Shown: one piece after another, positions 10,087 through 22,650 of the stretch
Layout: each line of letters begins with the position of its first letter
Numbering within the stretch: the first letter of the stretch is position 1
DNA from: Combretum micranthum
Lineage: Eukaryota > Streptophyta > Magnoliopsida > Myrtales > Combretaceae
Direction of reading: 5' to 3'
Assembly (NCBI GenBank): GCA_024138025.1
Contig: JAMXBD010002460.1
Span: forward strand, 62,001-126,000
Length of the DNA stretch: 64,000 nucleotides
Notes under the pieces: model-generated
Seen by the model: the letters and a program-made list of their open reading frames with translations, nothing else
Databases searched by the model: none
Told to the model about the DNA's origin: nothing
Program-made: the position numbers and the translations under genes

Positions 10087-11726
10087 TCAAATAGCGGATT
10101 TAATAATCATGGGAGTTTTGGTGTTGATTATCGCTTCTTGTCCCTTTTTCAACACGGCACTTAACTCTTGGACAAATCTTTCCATCGCTTGGTGGGGCAA
10201 GCAAATTGGAACAATGATGCCATCCTCTCCATGATGATTTTTAAATGGCATATAGAAGCTAATTGCCCCAAGCATGGCTTTTGCCGCTCCAGCATAAACC
10301 GCTTTTCCCCACCCAAAGTCAACATTTTCTAATCCTGCTCGAGTCAAATCTGACACCAAGAAGGACCCCACACTTGTGAAATTTGGTCTTCCCCTCGTCA
10401 CCATCAAATCCGCTATTGATTGCATATACTCTTTAGTTACTATAGCTTTTGCATTCTTCACCAACTCCACTGCATATCCTAGGGGATTATTAACTAGCTT
10501 GCTAGCAGTTGTTAATGCTGCGGGATATGCAAATGCATTCCCATAGTATCCTAGGGGAAGATTGAAAGAAACACGCTTGCTTCTTGCATTCACAAGGCCC
10601 ATTAGACGCAATTCTTGTTTGGGATGAAATTGGAGTGCAATGGTACGACATTGCCAAAGGCATGCGGTTAGTATTTCGAATGTGGAACAATGTGACTGAT
10701 GTCGAGGAAGCAAGGCACAGATCGAGTTGAGCTCGGTTGAGCCAAAGAAGAATGATCGGTGCACCATGTTTGTTTCATCAAGTGAGGTTAAGCTGTTGGG
10801 GTCCACTTGATCATACTCGCGATGTTCACATGTTATATGCGGGGGATCTCTTGCTTCCAACACCTCTCTTTCCCACACTGGGATGATTGAAGGAGCATTC
10901 AAATAAAATTCTCTTGATTTGCACATCTCTGCGACTGCTTTCAGGAATTGGAATAATCCAAATCCATCGGTCATTGTGTGGTTCAGTCGAAGACCAAAGA
11001 CAAATCCACCACATTTGAGGCGTGTTACCTGCATTGATGAATGCAATCTTATTTAGTTTTCATAATTGATAATCATAGTTGATAATGATAAGTACATTGA
11101 TGGTGTTTATGATTGTACCAAAGTCCATGTCAAAGAAAGACTTAGTTGTTGCATGGCATAAACACCAAGTATTTAAATGACACAAATGAATATAAAAGAC
11201 CTATGATACATCAATCTTATCTAATATGTAATTACACATTATCTCAACTAGTAAATGCAACAAGTTTAAACCTAATTAACCTGAATAAGCAGTAATGGAG
11301 AATGAAGTATTCCAGATGAGTTAGGAACATCAAAAAGGAGCTCATCCAAGCAGGGGGAGGAGGTGGAAGAGCATCAGCTTCACGTAGTTGCTCCAAATAA
11401 ATATCGGCATCAGCTTCTATAAACAACACCCCCTCATTGTTACAATCCACTACAAGCTTCCTCCCTTTCCATTCCCTAAGACGCCCGGCAAACGGATAGT
11501 AAAAATTGAGTGCGAGAGCAAGTGCACTTCTAATGATAGCAACAGGATCCTTTCCTTCCATAGAGGGTTTAAAATTGTAGAAAAAAAGTGCTGGCATTTG
11601 AAAGCGAAGACCTTCTTGATCATCAACATCCGAAAGTTTTTTATATTCATGGGGTGTAGGTACAGTTGCACGGACTAACTCCGGTTCGCGTCTATACACC
11701 TTGAAGGTAATAGGTGATTGATTCAT
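10087..11726 (-). CDS. BAHD acyltransferase, benzyl-alcohol O-benzoyltransferase-like (frameshift in exon 1)
   Basis: BAHD enzymes move an acyl group from a CoA thioester to an alcohol or amine in the cytosol; this clade makes benzoyl, acetyl or related esters. Exon 1 is 11726-11281 and exon 2 is 11028-10087, ending in TGA. Splice sites are CAG|GTTAAT and TGCAG|GTAACA, phase 0. About 462 residues would result, usual for the family. Exon 2 has the catalytic HTMTD (HxxxD) in [10 protein letters not shown], the motif [10 protein letters not shown], and the structural DFGWG. Exon 1 has [13 protein letters not shown] and [10 protein letters not shown]. In the run encoding prolines one base is missing: after LPPPPP the family-like [17 protein letters not shown] continues in another frame, and exon 1 is 446 bases rather than a multiple of three. 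The substrate cannot be read from the sequence. Family call sure, function unsure. Confidence 0.9.
11029..11280 (-). other. Intron of the BAHD gene
   Basis: 252 bases, GT at the 5' end (plus AC at 11279-11280) and AG at the 3' end (plus CT at 11029-11030), AT-rich, phase 0. It falls just before VTRLKCGG, the place where an intron is usual in this BAHD clade. The exon 1 frame reaching this donor is the shifted frame. Confidence 0.85.
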
Positions 11727-11800
11727 CTTGGTATCGTTATAATGTGGTCAAAGATTTATTGTGGCTGTCCAGGCTGGGCTTTACATTGCCATTCATTTCC

Positions 11801-11810
11801 TTTATAAACT
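11801..11810 (-). promoter_or_regulatory. TATA box of the BAHD gene
   Basis: Minus strand AGTTTATAAA, about 75 bases upstream of the ATG at 11726. Transcription would start near 11770, giving a leader of about 45 bases. The leader contains TTTGACC (plus 11743-11749), a W-box-like core. No other TATA candidate is closer. Confidence 0.5.
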
Positions 11811-12168
11811 AATGGGAGAGAGGAAACGAATAAATGGAGTTATTGTTATGTCCCCACATGAAAGACAGAGGTGTAGACCTCATATTAACGATTTCACACC
11901 AACTCTACACATTAAACATTTATATCATATGTATCATGTTTTCCCTATGTCCTTTTTACATCTCCCCAAAAAATGTCATTTCACCAATGTAGATAAGGAA
12001 CCTTTTGTGGTTCTAAACTAAACCAGTTGGCCCACTAAATCAACGAACATGTGATGCAAATAATCTGGTTAGTAGTTTCAGCACAGAGAAGACACTGCAA
12101 CTCCGCCACGATTCTAATCCGAATTTACCACCAATATATTATATATATGCAAGTATGTGTGTGGCTAA

Positions 12169-12199
<31 letters not shown>

Positions 12200-12380
12200 T
12201 ATTGCTAAAGATTGTAATATTAGAGGTTTTGTATATCTATTATCTTTTATTAATATTAAGTGAATACCCACATTTATTGATGCCACATTTTCATTACATC
12301 AAATAAAAATTTTTAGTCTAATTTTTCAATTTATTTTCTTATTTTACCATTATAATTTCTATTATTTTTTCCTCTAGACT
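11811..12380. other. Upstream region of the BAHD gene, no gene seen
   Basis: No coding or transposon signal. An alternating TA microsatellite occupies about 12163-12190 and runs into ACACACATATAT. The first few hundred bases would hold upstream control elements of the BAHD gene, but none can be named with confidence. Confidence 0.4.
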
Positions 12381-13045
12381 AGCCCAACCAACTTTGGTGG
12401 TGGGTTAAAAATAGTCAAAAAAAAAATTGACCCACTTTAAAAATAGGGTAAAACTTCTTAATCCTAACCCAACCCGCTTTAGCTCATGAGTCAAATGAGG
12501 CAACTTATTTCCTAATCCATTTAACTCACTTGTATATCTTTGTGTGTGGAACGGGTCAAGTTAACCCGTTTTAACCCATTAATGCAAATTAAATAAGATG
12601 TAAATGATAAAAAACATGAAATTTTACGGAGTTTTATATACATTAATGATTGATTTCATTATTACTTTAATTACTTATATATAACAATAAGTCTTTTATA
12701 ATATTTTATTTGATATTCTATTTCGTTTAAAACAATAAATAGATACTTAGAGCAATGTTATGATGAATGCGTATCAATGCCATCCTCTATTATTTACCAC
12801 ATAAATTTAAGCTCAAGTATAAAAGTTCTAGTAACAATGCTACATTAATAATTATTTCTCCTATAATTTTATTTTATTTTTTATACAAGTAGTCTAATGA
12901 CCTAACCCACTTAACCCACAGGCCAGTTCACTTTAGCTCACAAATTAAACGAGTTGGTAAAATTGGCCCACTTTTAAATGAACTTAAAAATTTAACCCTA
13001 TTAACCTGTTTTAAAAACAGATTAAACGAGGCAGCATGTAGGCCA
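12380..13045. repeat. Dispersed repeat rich in AACCC/GGGTT words
   Basis: Words such as AACCCAACCCGC, GTTTTAACCCATTAA, TAACCCACTTAACCCACAG and TTAACCCTATTAACC cluster in two blocks (12390-12590 and 12895-13045) around an AT-rich middle. Word clusters of this kind are common in non-autonomous plant transposons. No terminal inverted repeat or target duplication was found, so the class is open. Confidence 0.35.
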
Positions 13046-14900
13046 AAAATCATTTGCACATTTCACAATTAGGGTTAATTTAGTAAACACAAATAATAAT
13101 TTTAAATTGATAGTTTTTAAAGCTTTCTTTTAGCTAAAAATAGTATATATTTTACATTTTCCTCTCACTATCCTTTGTTCTCATTCCTTACCCTCTCTTT
13201 TTTGTGTTATAGTTTTTTTTTTAATTTTTCTTGATAATTTTTTATAAATCTTTTTAATTTTATAATTATTTTCAATTTATAACACGGTTGTTTCATCTAC
13301 TATTTATTATAAAGCAAGTTCTGCCCATTCATGGACTGCATACCTCTAATCACCAATTCAACCTTTATGATAAAGTTTAATTACTATTTCAATACATATT
13401 CCAATACATATTTCAATAATTATTTAAGTACATCTATTCCAATACATATTCTAGATTTAATATTGTAATTTTGCTTTTTTTTAGTCCTTTTTCAGTACAA
13501 CTCTCCTCTCTTCCTCTCTCTCTCTCATGTCCATTTTTCTCTGCCACCATAGATAAAAGATGATTTGTTCTTTCTCCCGCTATTAATCTAATTGTTAAAA
13601 TAAATATTATAAATTGAATATTAACTATTTTAGTGATTTGATCATGATTGGGTATGATGTGAGCCACTGGATGGTGATGGGACCGACGTCGTCAAAATTA
13701 AAGGCAAGACAATAGAATTTTCCATTAACTCAACTATCTCTCTCCATGTTATTAAGGCAATTCATCTCTCTCTTCTCTCTCTCTCTCTCTCTCCATGGTA
13801 TTAACTTAAAATTAAGATGCATTTTGGTGACTTAAGCCAATGTTTATATGTAGTTACAGGTTCGTAATATTTTGATTAATCGACTCAAAGTTTGAAGACA
13901 CTTATAATTTGTCCACTTCATAATATGGAATAAGGACATAATTGAATTATAACTCAACATGAATTATGTACTAAGTGTAATAATTTATAATTTTGTTGCA
14001 TTATTTAGTTGAATTGAAATATTTGAAGTAATTATTAAAATAAAAATTGGATATCTTTTATACCTTTGTTTTAATAGCAAAATATTTATTATAGAAAGAG
14101 ATGAGTGTGGTGACATTGTATTTAAGATTTGAGTATTTTATAAAAGGATAATGAATAAATAATTTATAATAATCTTGAAAGGTTAAGACATGGAATTCTA
14201 TTTATTAGTTTTTATAATAAAAATTGATAAATAGTAAGTTCATATATTTTTACCTGGCTTTTTTTATTAGACTTATATATTTTATTATAAGTAAATTGTA
14301 CGAATATACAAATAAGCGCATAGTTCACATATGTAGAATTGCTCAGTTTCACGGAATTGGCAAAGCCAGTCATGTCCAATGTCACTTTCGTTCACACCTT
14401 GACGAATGTGTTGGGTCACATGTTCACCATTCAATAATTTAATTCAAGCAAGAGATGTACGGGTATTCGCCAGCAAAATGTAAATCACGTGCCAGGATAA
14501 GGAATGCTGTCGGCATAGGTAGCAGTTTGACGACCTAAATTAGTATAGATCCTAGCTTATTCCGACTATGATTATTGAATGCAACTTATCATTTACCATA
14601 ATAAGATGAATCTACCATACGATGTGATGAACATATCATAATAAATCTATTATAACCTTATAAACTTATCATGATACAACAAAGCTTATCAAGATCCTAA
14701 TTTTAAGTTGTAAAATAATGACTTAAGCCAATAATTTCCTGCCAAGATAACGCATTTTGGTCTTTCTTTCTTTTATTTATTTATTTATTTTTTTTTAATG
14801 ATTACTATTAGTTACACCTTTTTAGGAGAGGAGAATCAAATTTAAGTTAATTCTACTGAAACACTAATATTTGCACTATGATTGTATACAAATTGCTTTG
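13046..14900. other. Intergenic, no gene seen
   Basis: AT-rich single-copy-looking DNA. It holds a CT microsatellite (13761-13793) and a shorter CT tract (13505-13527). A somewhat GC-richer patch at 14330-14550 has ABRE/G-box-like CACGTG (about 14488) but no exon, TATA or coding pattern near it. Confidence 0.4.
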
Positions 14901-14904
14901 AGAT

Positions 14905-15335
14905 GATACAATACCGAGCTCGAATTTGAATTCTACTCAAACTTTTAAAACTCAAGCTTAGTTAGAGTTCGTCCGAGTTTAAGATTTAAGTTTGAGTACG
15001 GCTCAAAGTAACAATATATAATCTTTAGCTTCACTTGAGTAAGCTCATTGAGGCTTCATTTTTTCAAAATATTTATTTTTAATTCTAATTAAAATAATAT
15101 TAATAATTAAACTCAATTCAAATTCGATTAAACTTTATACTCAATTCAAAATCAATAGAGCTCAACTAGGCTTGCGAGCTAATTGAGCTAAACTATATAA
15201 AATTTAAGCTCAGCTCAATAAACTTTTCGAGTAGCTTAAACTTGAACTTGATTCGATTATTCTCAAATCAAATTTGAGTATATATCAAGCTGAATTCTAA
15301 TACTTTGTGAAGTAGGTTGATTCATTCACACCCTA
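14905..15335. repeat. GAGCTCGA-rich dispersed repeat
   Basis: Dense words GAGCTCGAA, CTCAAGCTTAG, GAGCTCAACTAGG, AAGCTCAGCTC and CTCGAATT-like tracts. The same vocabulary returns at 27466-28011, so this is a second, more decayed copy of that repeat. Ends are not clear. Confidence 0.45.
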
Positions 15336-15972
15336 GCTCATGCCACTATATTGCAAATATCTTGGCAAACACATTGTAGTCAAATTTAATATAATATAGT
15401 AGTAGTCCATGATGATTTCATTACTTATGAATTGTATTAAAAAAAAAAAAAGTAAAAAAGGTGGTCACATTAAAAAATATGCAGTTAAAGAAATTTAGAT
15501 GTATCTAATTTTTCTTTTCTAATTAAATTAAAATGTGTTAAAGAAAAACTGTTACATGTTGTGATTGTGCTTTATTGTATATTGTAATTACACATGTTTT
15601 TGCATTGTAAGGTATAATTGGTTTTAGTTATTTTTCTCTAATAAAACATAAACTAAAACAAAACAAAACCGGAACGTAGTTCATACAAGGTCAAGCTCCC
15701 TCCAGCTGAAGAGAGCCATTGGAAGGGACAATAATCCGCATACCATAATTCAACTGGAGTTTAGGCTTTATTTTAAACATTGAGAAAGCATCTTGGAACG
15801 ACAGCCCAATAGTAGAAGATATTTTAAAAATCAAGTATCAATTTTTTTCTTCATTTAATATTACTTTAAGAAAAGCAAATGCTTACGCCGATTATATTGC
15901 ATCCCAGGATAAAATGGGGTTGAGTAATATCATTACAGATCGCAGTCTTCAATTCTCGTTGTCTTTTTATAT
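15336..15972. other. Intergenic, no gene seen
   Basis: AT-rich, with an A run near 15439-15450. No coding or repeat structure recognised. Confidence 0.35.
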
Positions 15973-16358
15973 CATGTTTGGTACACTGTAATAATTTGAA
16001 ATAAAATAGATTGAAATTGAATGGGTTCCATAATGAAAAATCCATTGCTATATATGGAAGTGTACATGCAATGGAATGGCTATATAATATATGTGTTAGA
16101 AATATCACTGGCAATAAATGCAAGTTATGAATATGCAATGGGATAAAAAAGTAATTATATTACATACAATTAATAAAGCTAGAATGAAATCAACGATTTT
16201 ACCTTCTCAAAGGCGGGATCGAATTCCTTTCCAAAGCTGGAATCATCAATTCTTAGGAATCACAATTCCAACTTTTAGAGGTACATCCAAACATGAGAAA
16301 AGAAATGGAATCCGAAATCGCGATTCAATTTCAGGTCCATTCCAGCGTACCAAACATG
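15973..16358. mobile_element. MITE with GTTTGGTAC terminal inverted repeats
   Basis: Left end CATGTTTGGTACACTG (15973) and right end CCAGCGTACCAAACATG (ending 16358) are inverted copies, and the repeat continues inward imperfectly (GTAATAATTTGAAAT against GGAATGGACCTGAAAT). Length is about 386 bp with no transposase. Inner words such as GGAATCGAATTCC-like tracts are typical of PIF/Harbinger or hAT MITEs, but flanking duplications are not clear enough to decide. Confidence 0.6.
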
Positions 16359-17269
16359 ACATTATAGTTTATTGATGCAGATTCTCATCTTCCCAATGAC
16401 AAATAATTTGTATTTGTGGCTTTTGATTCAATAAAGATTGATATTTTTGGAAAAGAAAAAAAACCCTAGGGTTTAGACTGGTCACATTCAAAGAAAAATA
16501 TCCTAATAATAAAACTCCAGACTTAGGCCGTTCTTACCAAGCCTATCCGCTTCAAAATTGGTCTCCAGATTATAATTTATCTATAATTATTTATTGAGCT
16601 TGTGATGTGTCTAGTGAAGACTTTTTGGGAGATGATTTAGTTTATAGTGTATTCAACAATGATTGTAGAAAAATCACATTGCTTGGAAGACACAAAAAAA
16701 AAGGGATTATGACTTAAATAACATAGAATTACATATCTTTGTAATCCCTAAATGTCCGTAATCACAACTCCTTTGAAAAAATCCCTTACACCTGTTTTTT
16801 ATAGCATATATCATCTTTAGGCATATGCATTGATTTGAAAAAAAAATACATTTTACAATTACCATCCATTAAATGAAATCCAAATTGACTATTCACAGAT
16901 AAAAAAAAATTAAGACAAAAAATTTCAATTCAACTCTTCATCTAACTTTTGGCAAAAAAAGCAAGAAAAACTCTTCGTCTAACTTCCTAAATTGTAATAG
17001 GGATACAACCCCAAGTCCAATCAATAATGAAAATTTCTAGTAAAATATAACCGAACGTTGATAGTCGTTTGAGTAAATTAGGAAAAAAAAAAAAGAAAAA
17101 ATTAATATTTAAGATAACAACCACACGAAGAATTAATGAATCCATAAACTTTATATAGTAACACATAATGCACAAGGAAAAAAAAAAGATATCAACAAAT
17201 AAAATTACAATGATAACAGATTCGTCTCTTAAATAAAAAGTGAACATTTTGTTAGAAAAAAATCAACCA
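16359..17269. other. Intergenic, no gene seen
   Basis: AT-rich, several A runs (for example near 17082 and 17179). Nothing coding or repeated was recognised. Confidence 0.35.
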
Positions 17270-18003
17270 ATAACCTGGAAGCAAAAATAGATTTTTCCTT
17301 TTGCGTCTAGTGATCACAACAATCAAAACAACAAATAGAATCAAAGAAAAACAATAATACCAGGATTTACGTGGAAAACTCCAATTTGGAGAAAAACCAC
17401 GAGACCGCCGCACAAATTTCCTCTACTATTAGCAATAATGGAATGTATAGATTGTTCTTTCCTAGATAACACTAATGGATCATACAAAACTTTACCACAA
17501 ATTGTGGATTTTAGTCAACAATAGCCCCTCTCTCTCTCTCTATAAAGTCTCTCTCTAGGTTATAGAAATGACTTCTCATACACTCTCAAAAAACCCTAAG
17601 ACCAAATCAATAAGAATATATATGCAAACATAAAGGGAAAACATGCTAGCACATAGGCTCGCTCGATTAAAAAGAAGGCTAGTGGCTTTGGAAATCTGTG
17701 TTGAACTTCAGCATAGCCATCGACTTTATCTGCTACGTTGGTGGCATAAACCACCTAGACTAGTAGATTTGAAGCCGATCTAGCTTTCTATGAGTTCTCG
17801 AAAAAAAATTTCTAATTCCAACACTGGTGTTGTGATGCATGAAATCCCGCGGTTTATATTCTTGTATTGTTAGCTTACATGTTTAAACTCCTTTTTTTTT
17901 TGCCAAAAATCGCCTTATTTTCTAGGTCTTCTTCCAAGTATACGTTGTATACTTAAGATATCATTGATTATAGACCCATATGGGTTGGATCTATAACCTA
18001 ACA
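17270..18003 (-). repeat. Probable Ty1/copia LTR remnant
   Basis: Contains ATTTACGTGGAAAACTCC (about 17365) and a CT tract, in the layout seen in many plant copia LTRs. It ends CCTAACA at 18003, so on the minus strand it would start TGTTAGG, a normal copia LTR start. The left end and any target duplication were not found and no coding part is attached. Confidence 0.35.
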
Positions 18004-18199
18004 CATTTTATTGTAAATTGTAAAAGGCTAACAAATAATCCATAAGTCAAACCATTGATATGCTTGTACTAATAACATTCAGAAATCTATTTCTAAAACC
18101 AAAAAAAAAAAAGGAGAGGGGGAGAGAGAGAGGGAAGAGAACAAAAACAAAAGAAACACATCATATTGGTTTTGACTAAGTAGTCAAGAGAGGGTTTTG

Positions 18200-19536
18200 A
18201 ATTGATTGCTATCAAAATTTTTTCAAAATTGGACATTTATATGCCAATTTCCCCTCAAGCATACTTAGTACAATGATATGATAAGACTAATTAAATAAAT
18301 ATAAAAACAAACAGAGTAGAGTGCTAGAAAATAAATGAAGCCTAAAATTTATAAAGGTTCTTCTTATGAGACATTCCTCTCTTCCAACTCAACTAATAAG
18401 GACCCAGTGTTCCATACTAGTTCGTTCAACTACTCGAATAAAATAAAATGAGATATTACAACCATCAATCTATCTCGCCCTATCCCTTCCCCCTCCCTTA
18501 ACTCGGCTAACATATATATACAAGATATAGTGTATAAACCTCTCACAAATCACTCAAACCACTTTCAGTAAAAGAGAAAATTCTTTAAATTGAGTTATCA
18601 TATCAATTTTAAGCTCAAGCTTAAAAAGATTTCAGAAAGGGAAAATTTAAGCGCATGTCGCTTTTGGTGGAGCTTCCAGCAAAATAGTAGTATATAGAAT
18701 TCAACTTTTTAATTTTCAAGCTTAATAAATTTGCCACAAATTTTGAACTTCAAACTCTTCTTATATCTTGGAGATAATGACTATGATCAAATCTGAATGT
18801 TACCCTCCTTCAATATCCAAATTAGTCATTGCATATAAACCTTTCTAGATTCTTGGAAAAACAATTCTTATCTTCATGGAATTTGAAATTTGATCTTTTA
18901 AAAATATGCACATTGAAATATTATGCAATGCTAGATAGATTTTGATCTTGATGATGGGCTTGTTCCTCATAAATCTTGTGAATTCTTCCATTTATAATTT
19001 AAAAAGTATTCGAACTTGATGTTAATTCAGAAGATATTTGCTTGTGGAGAGATTCATCATTATCCTTGTTGATATTTTTGTTACAATTGTTAGACAGACA
19101 TTAAACTTGTGTAAATAAGATTATTTCTTGAATTATTTTGTGAAATATAATTTTAGCTCCTATGCTTCTAATGGTAGAGACCCATTGAGAAGTTGTCATA
19201 CTAGATCATTTCCAAACCAAGTTTGAAAACCAAAACAGAGTATTACATCCATTTCATGTTCTATAAGAGTAGTTCCCCTCTAGCTATCCTTCCATATGTA
19301 CCCAATCCTTCATTGTTTAGAACGATTGATGGGTCTCCTCACATATTGTTCAAAGCCCCTTCTCTTTTTTACAAATCAATTTTGATAGAAGTGCTGTCTT
19401 TATTCTAAACTTCTACGATAGTCTTACAATACACGATTTATTTCGCTTTTAAGAATCTCAAATTCTCACACCACCTCTATCCTTTCGACACATTACTTGT
19501 CTCCATCCATATTTCATAGACTATTCATGGAACAAA
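18200..19536 (-). repeat. Decayed SIRE-like Ty1/copia LTR
   Basis: The block TATAAAGGTTC...CCTCTCTTCCAACTC...GGACCCAGTGTTCCA at 18348-18415 matches the 3' LTR of the copia element at the right (TATAGAGGTTC...CCTCTCTTCCAACTC...GGACCCGGTATTCCA, 54570-54640). The same order and spacing point to an old LTR of that lineage. Ends are eroded; the right side runs into the next solo LTR. Confidence 0.45.
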
Positions 19537-21083
19537 TGTTGATAAAATTATTAGAGATTTTATAGAATTATAAAGGAATTGGTTCTTAATTGTTCTAGGA
19601 TTGATATTTCAGGTTATGAAGATCTTAGGATGCAAATATATGAATTTTAGAGGAGATTGTGCAAATTTGGAAGAGGAAATCAAAGTACACCGTCCCTTAA
19701 AAGAATAGCACACTCTACCTTGAACAACGGAAAGCACCAACGTTGGAATTGTGAATGAAAGTCGAAAATCTTCAAGCAACACCGCCGGCTTACAAGTGAA
19801 TTTCTTCGGCCTTCATAATTTTGATTATGCATCGGCTACTGGAGAAGTCTATGCCGCTGGCGTTTTACTGGTGTTGAAAGTGATCAAAAGCAAAAACATT
19901 AAAGCCATGTGAACACTGCCACTCCACACTACCAGCGTAGAAATTGAAAAGAACGGTATACACTTGTAACGCTTCATTTCTTCAAATTGCAGAATATAAC
20001 AAATGATAGAGGCACAACAAAGGGGATGAACCAAACAAAAAGAATAGATCAAAAAAGAGAAAAAAACATTTCTTCTAACCTAAATTAGATTGGAGCATAG
20101 TGTAGTTCTTCATTGCTATCAATTGGAGGACTTTGTCATCGAGGATATTGCTCGAAGCATTTGAAGGTCTTAGCATTCATATTTGTAATAAAAGGAATTG
20201 GTGATCTCCGAACTCACCTTTTGCATGCAATTCTATTGTTTACTGATATTGATTATGAATCCTCTTGTGATAACTTTATTTCTTTGCAATTGTTTTGAAT
20301 CCATGATGTCTTTCTAGATTGCCTCTATGAGAAATTGATGAAACTCTAGATTTGCTAAGATGATTATTGTAATTGTGTTATAGGATTATTAGATTTGTGG
20401 AAAATTTATGTTAATTCCTATTATAAATCTTGTTTTAGGAATGGGATTAGGTTTATATGAATTTTGATGACTTGGAATGGAATTAGGTTCTATACGAATT
20501 ATTGAATTAGGTTAAATAATTAATTGCAGAAGCGGTGATGTTTAATCTAATTTAGAAATTATCTATACGATTCATGCAATGTTTTTAAATTTGTTTCTCA
20601 CTAACAAATTAGGAGAAATTATTTAGGGCATTAGTCAATCATTGAATTGGAAGATTCATGATCGTGAATTTGAGTCCACTGTTAATTTGTGTAGCAGAAA
20701 CTAATAGGTTAATTGGTGGTTTTAAAGATTTTAAATCTAGAAAGAGGTTTTAGATCTTTGATAATTTCATATGAATATCCACAAAGCTAATGAATAATAA
20801 TATGATAGCAATTTGATTAGCAAAACTAGTGTAGATTCTATTTTTTTCCACTTTCCAATATATAGCTCTCAAACACTCTGCTTATCTTGATAACCTAGGT
20901 TAATTAGATTAATTATATTAAAATTATTTGCCTAAATATCAGTAGAATCTAATACAGGTTTAGTTACGTAATCCTCATGGGAATGATACTCTTCTCATTA
21001 TTGTATTACTTTATTCAATCCAGTGTACTTGCTGGTGGCATTCACACCTATTTTTATCTATACAATTGCAGCAGATCAATAGG
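19537..21083 (+). mobile_element. Athila-like solo LTR, plus orientation (borders approximate)
   Basis: Starts TGTTGATAAAATTATTAGAG, and near its right side holds AATCCTCATGGGAATGATAC followed by CCAGTGTACTTGCTGG. These are the inverted partners of the block in the solo LTRs at 3965 and 32734. There is no coding sequence. The right border is set by the LINE poly(A) at 21086; no clear target duplication was found. Confidence 0.4.
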
Positions 21084-21085
21084 GC

Positions 21086-22650
21086 TTTTTTTTTTTTTTT
21101 GCCATCAGCCAAACCCTAATAAAAATGATCCTTTCCACTCTCTAAAGTAGCCAAATCGGAAGATAAGCAACTAAATACAATTCAAAGTGCTTTCAACAAC
21201 TGATTTAACGAGTACAAGTGATCTTGTCATTGTAGGTAAATTGGCCTTCCACCCAAAAAATTCTCTATGAATTCTATCCAAAATGTCATTAAATCCATCT
21301 TTCATGAGATTGTCATTTTTACTTATTCAAATCCTAAGATATTTATGTAAGTCCAAGTTCTTTTTAAAGCTAGTAAATTGACATATCTCTCTCTTAAGCA
21401 ACTTGGCACATTTTTTGGAAATGACAACACAAGACTAATCACAATTAACATTTTGCCTAGTCAATTCGATAAAATAGTGGAGCATTGACATGATATAAAC
21501 ACATTCTCAATAGGTGCTTGACTAAGGAAATTAATATCGTCGATAAAGAAAATATGCAAAAAACCATTATTACTTCCTTCCACACAAATCGGTTTCCACC
21601 ATCTCAATTGGAAAACATTATTAATTTATTTGCTTAACATTTCAAGGACTATAATAAATAAATAAATGATACGATAAAGGATCAACTTATTTCATCACAT
21701 AGGATGATTTGAAAAAAGGGCTTTGGAGCCATTAATATCATATCAAACTAAACAAAAGACACAACGAGATGATAAGTTGTACTCACTTGCTTGGAAACTA
21801 AAGGAGAAGAAGAGCATGGTATGAAAAATCCCATTATACCCCACAGCCAGCTTTTTCAAGGCCAAGTTTCCATTCCATCCAACCTTTCTTCCTTTTATAT
21901 TGCTAATCAATGCATTAATTCTTGCACCAATATGCATTGTCTCTTGCACTCCTACCAGGAACTGAGATAGTCTGAGTAGGACTTATCGATTTTCCATGAA
22001 CAATTCTAAATGTCGCACTAGTAATTTTGAACTACTTTATAATTGTGTACACAAACTAATTGATCTGATTTTCTTCAGTTTTTGGCACCTTCCTTACGAT
22101 GCTCATTTAAAATTAGATACATCTTATATTAAAAAAAATCTCTTCTTCCTCTCGCATGACGAGCAGCCCCACTTCCTCCCAGCAATTTTGATAAAAATTA
22201 TCATGGAAACAATCAATCCTGGAGGTTTATGTGCTTTGGTACTAAATACTACATCTTTAATCTCCACTTTTGAAATTGGTTCTACCAATAGAGATCCCCC
22301 TCTGATAATCTCGTTCTTGAATCTCCTCCAAATGACCATGCCATATTGCCATATTGCCATAATTTTATCTGATTTAAAAAAATTTCTCGTAACATCGATT
22401 GACTAGACTTTGTAATTCCCACTCTTCGACACCTAATTACACATCTCGTCTTCTAAATCCATGATTCTGGAATTGGCTCTCCTAGTCAAGGTCGACATAT
22501 GAAAAACCTTGTATTGCAATCACCATTCAACATCCATGTATCCTAAGTTAACACTTTGAATTGGATCTGTCATGTACCACTATGCTAGATACCCCAACGC
22601 GTTCAATTCATTTCGAGCCAAATCCAACGTGAACAGAAGTTAAATTGGCC
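21086..22650 (-). pseudogene. 5'-truncated L1-type LINE
   Basis: Reading the minus strand from about 22640: CNTRFFHMSTLTRRANSRIM, then KVEIKDVVFSTKAHKPPG (22,270), then a degraded thumb/palm region with KGRKVGW (21,890), and HIFFIDDINFLSQAP at 21537-21551, which is the (F/Y)ADD active-site block of L1 reverse transcriptase with Ala replaced by Ile. Further on YLGI-like and W(K/R)-type segments follow. The minus-strand 3' end is an A15 tail (T run 21086-21100). Stops and frame changes are frequent. The endonuclease and ORF1 are missing. No target duplication was identified. Confidence 0.7.

Noticed and set aside
12163..12190. TA microsatellite, and CT tracts at 13761-13793 and 17520-17545
   Set aside because: Ordinary simple repeats; no evidence of a regulatory role.
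21996..22406. Plus-strand open reading of 136 codons
   Set aside because: It lies opposite the LINE reverse transcriptase, which has recognisable motifs on the minus strand.
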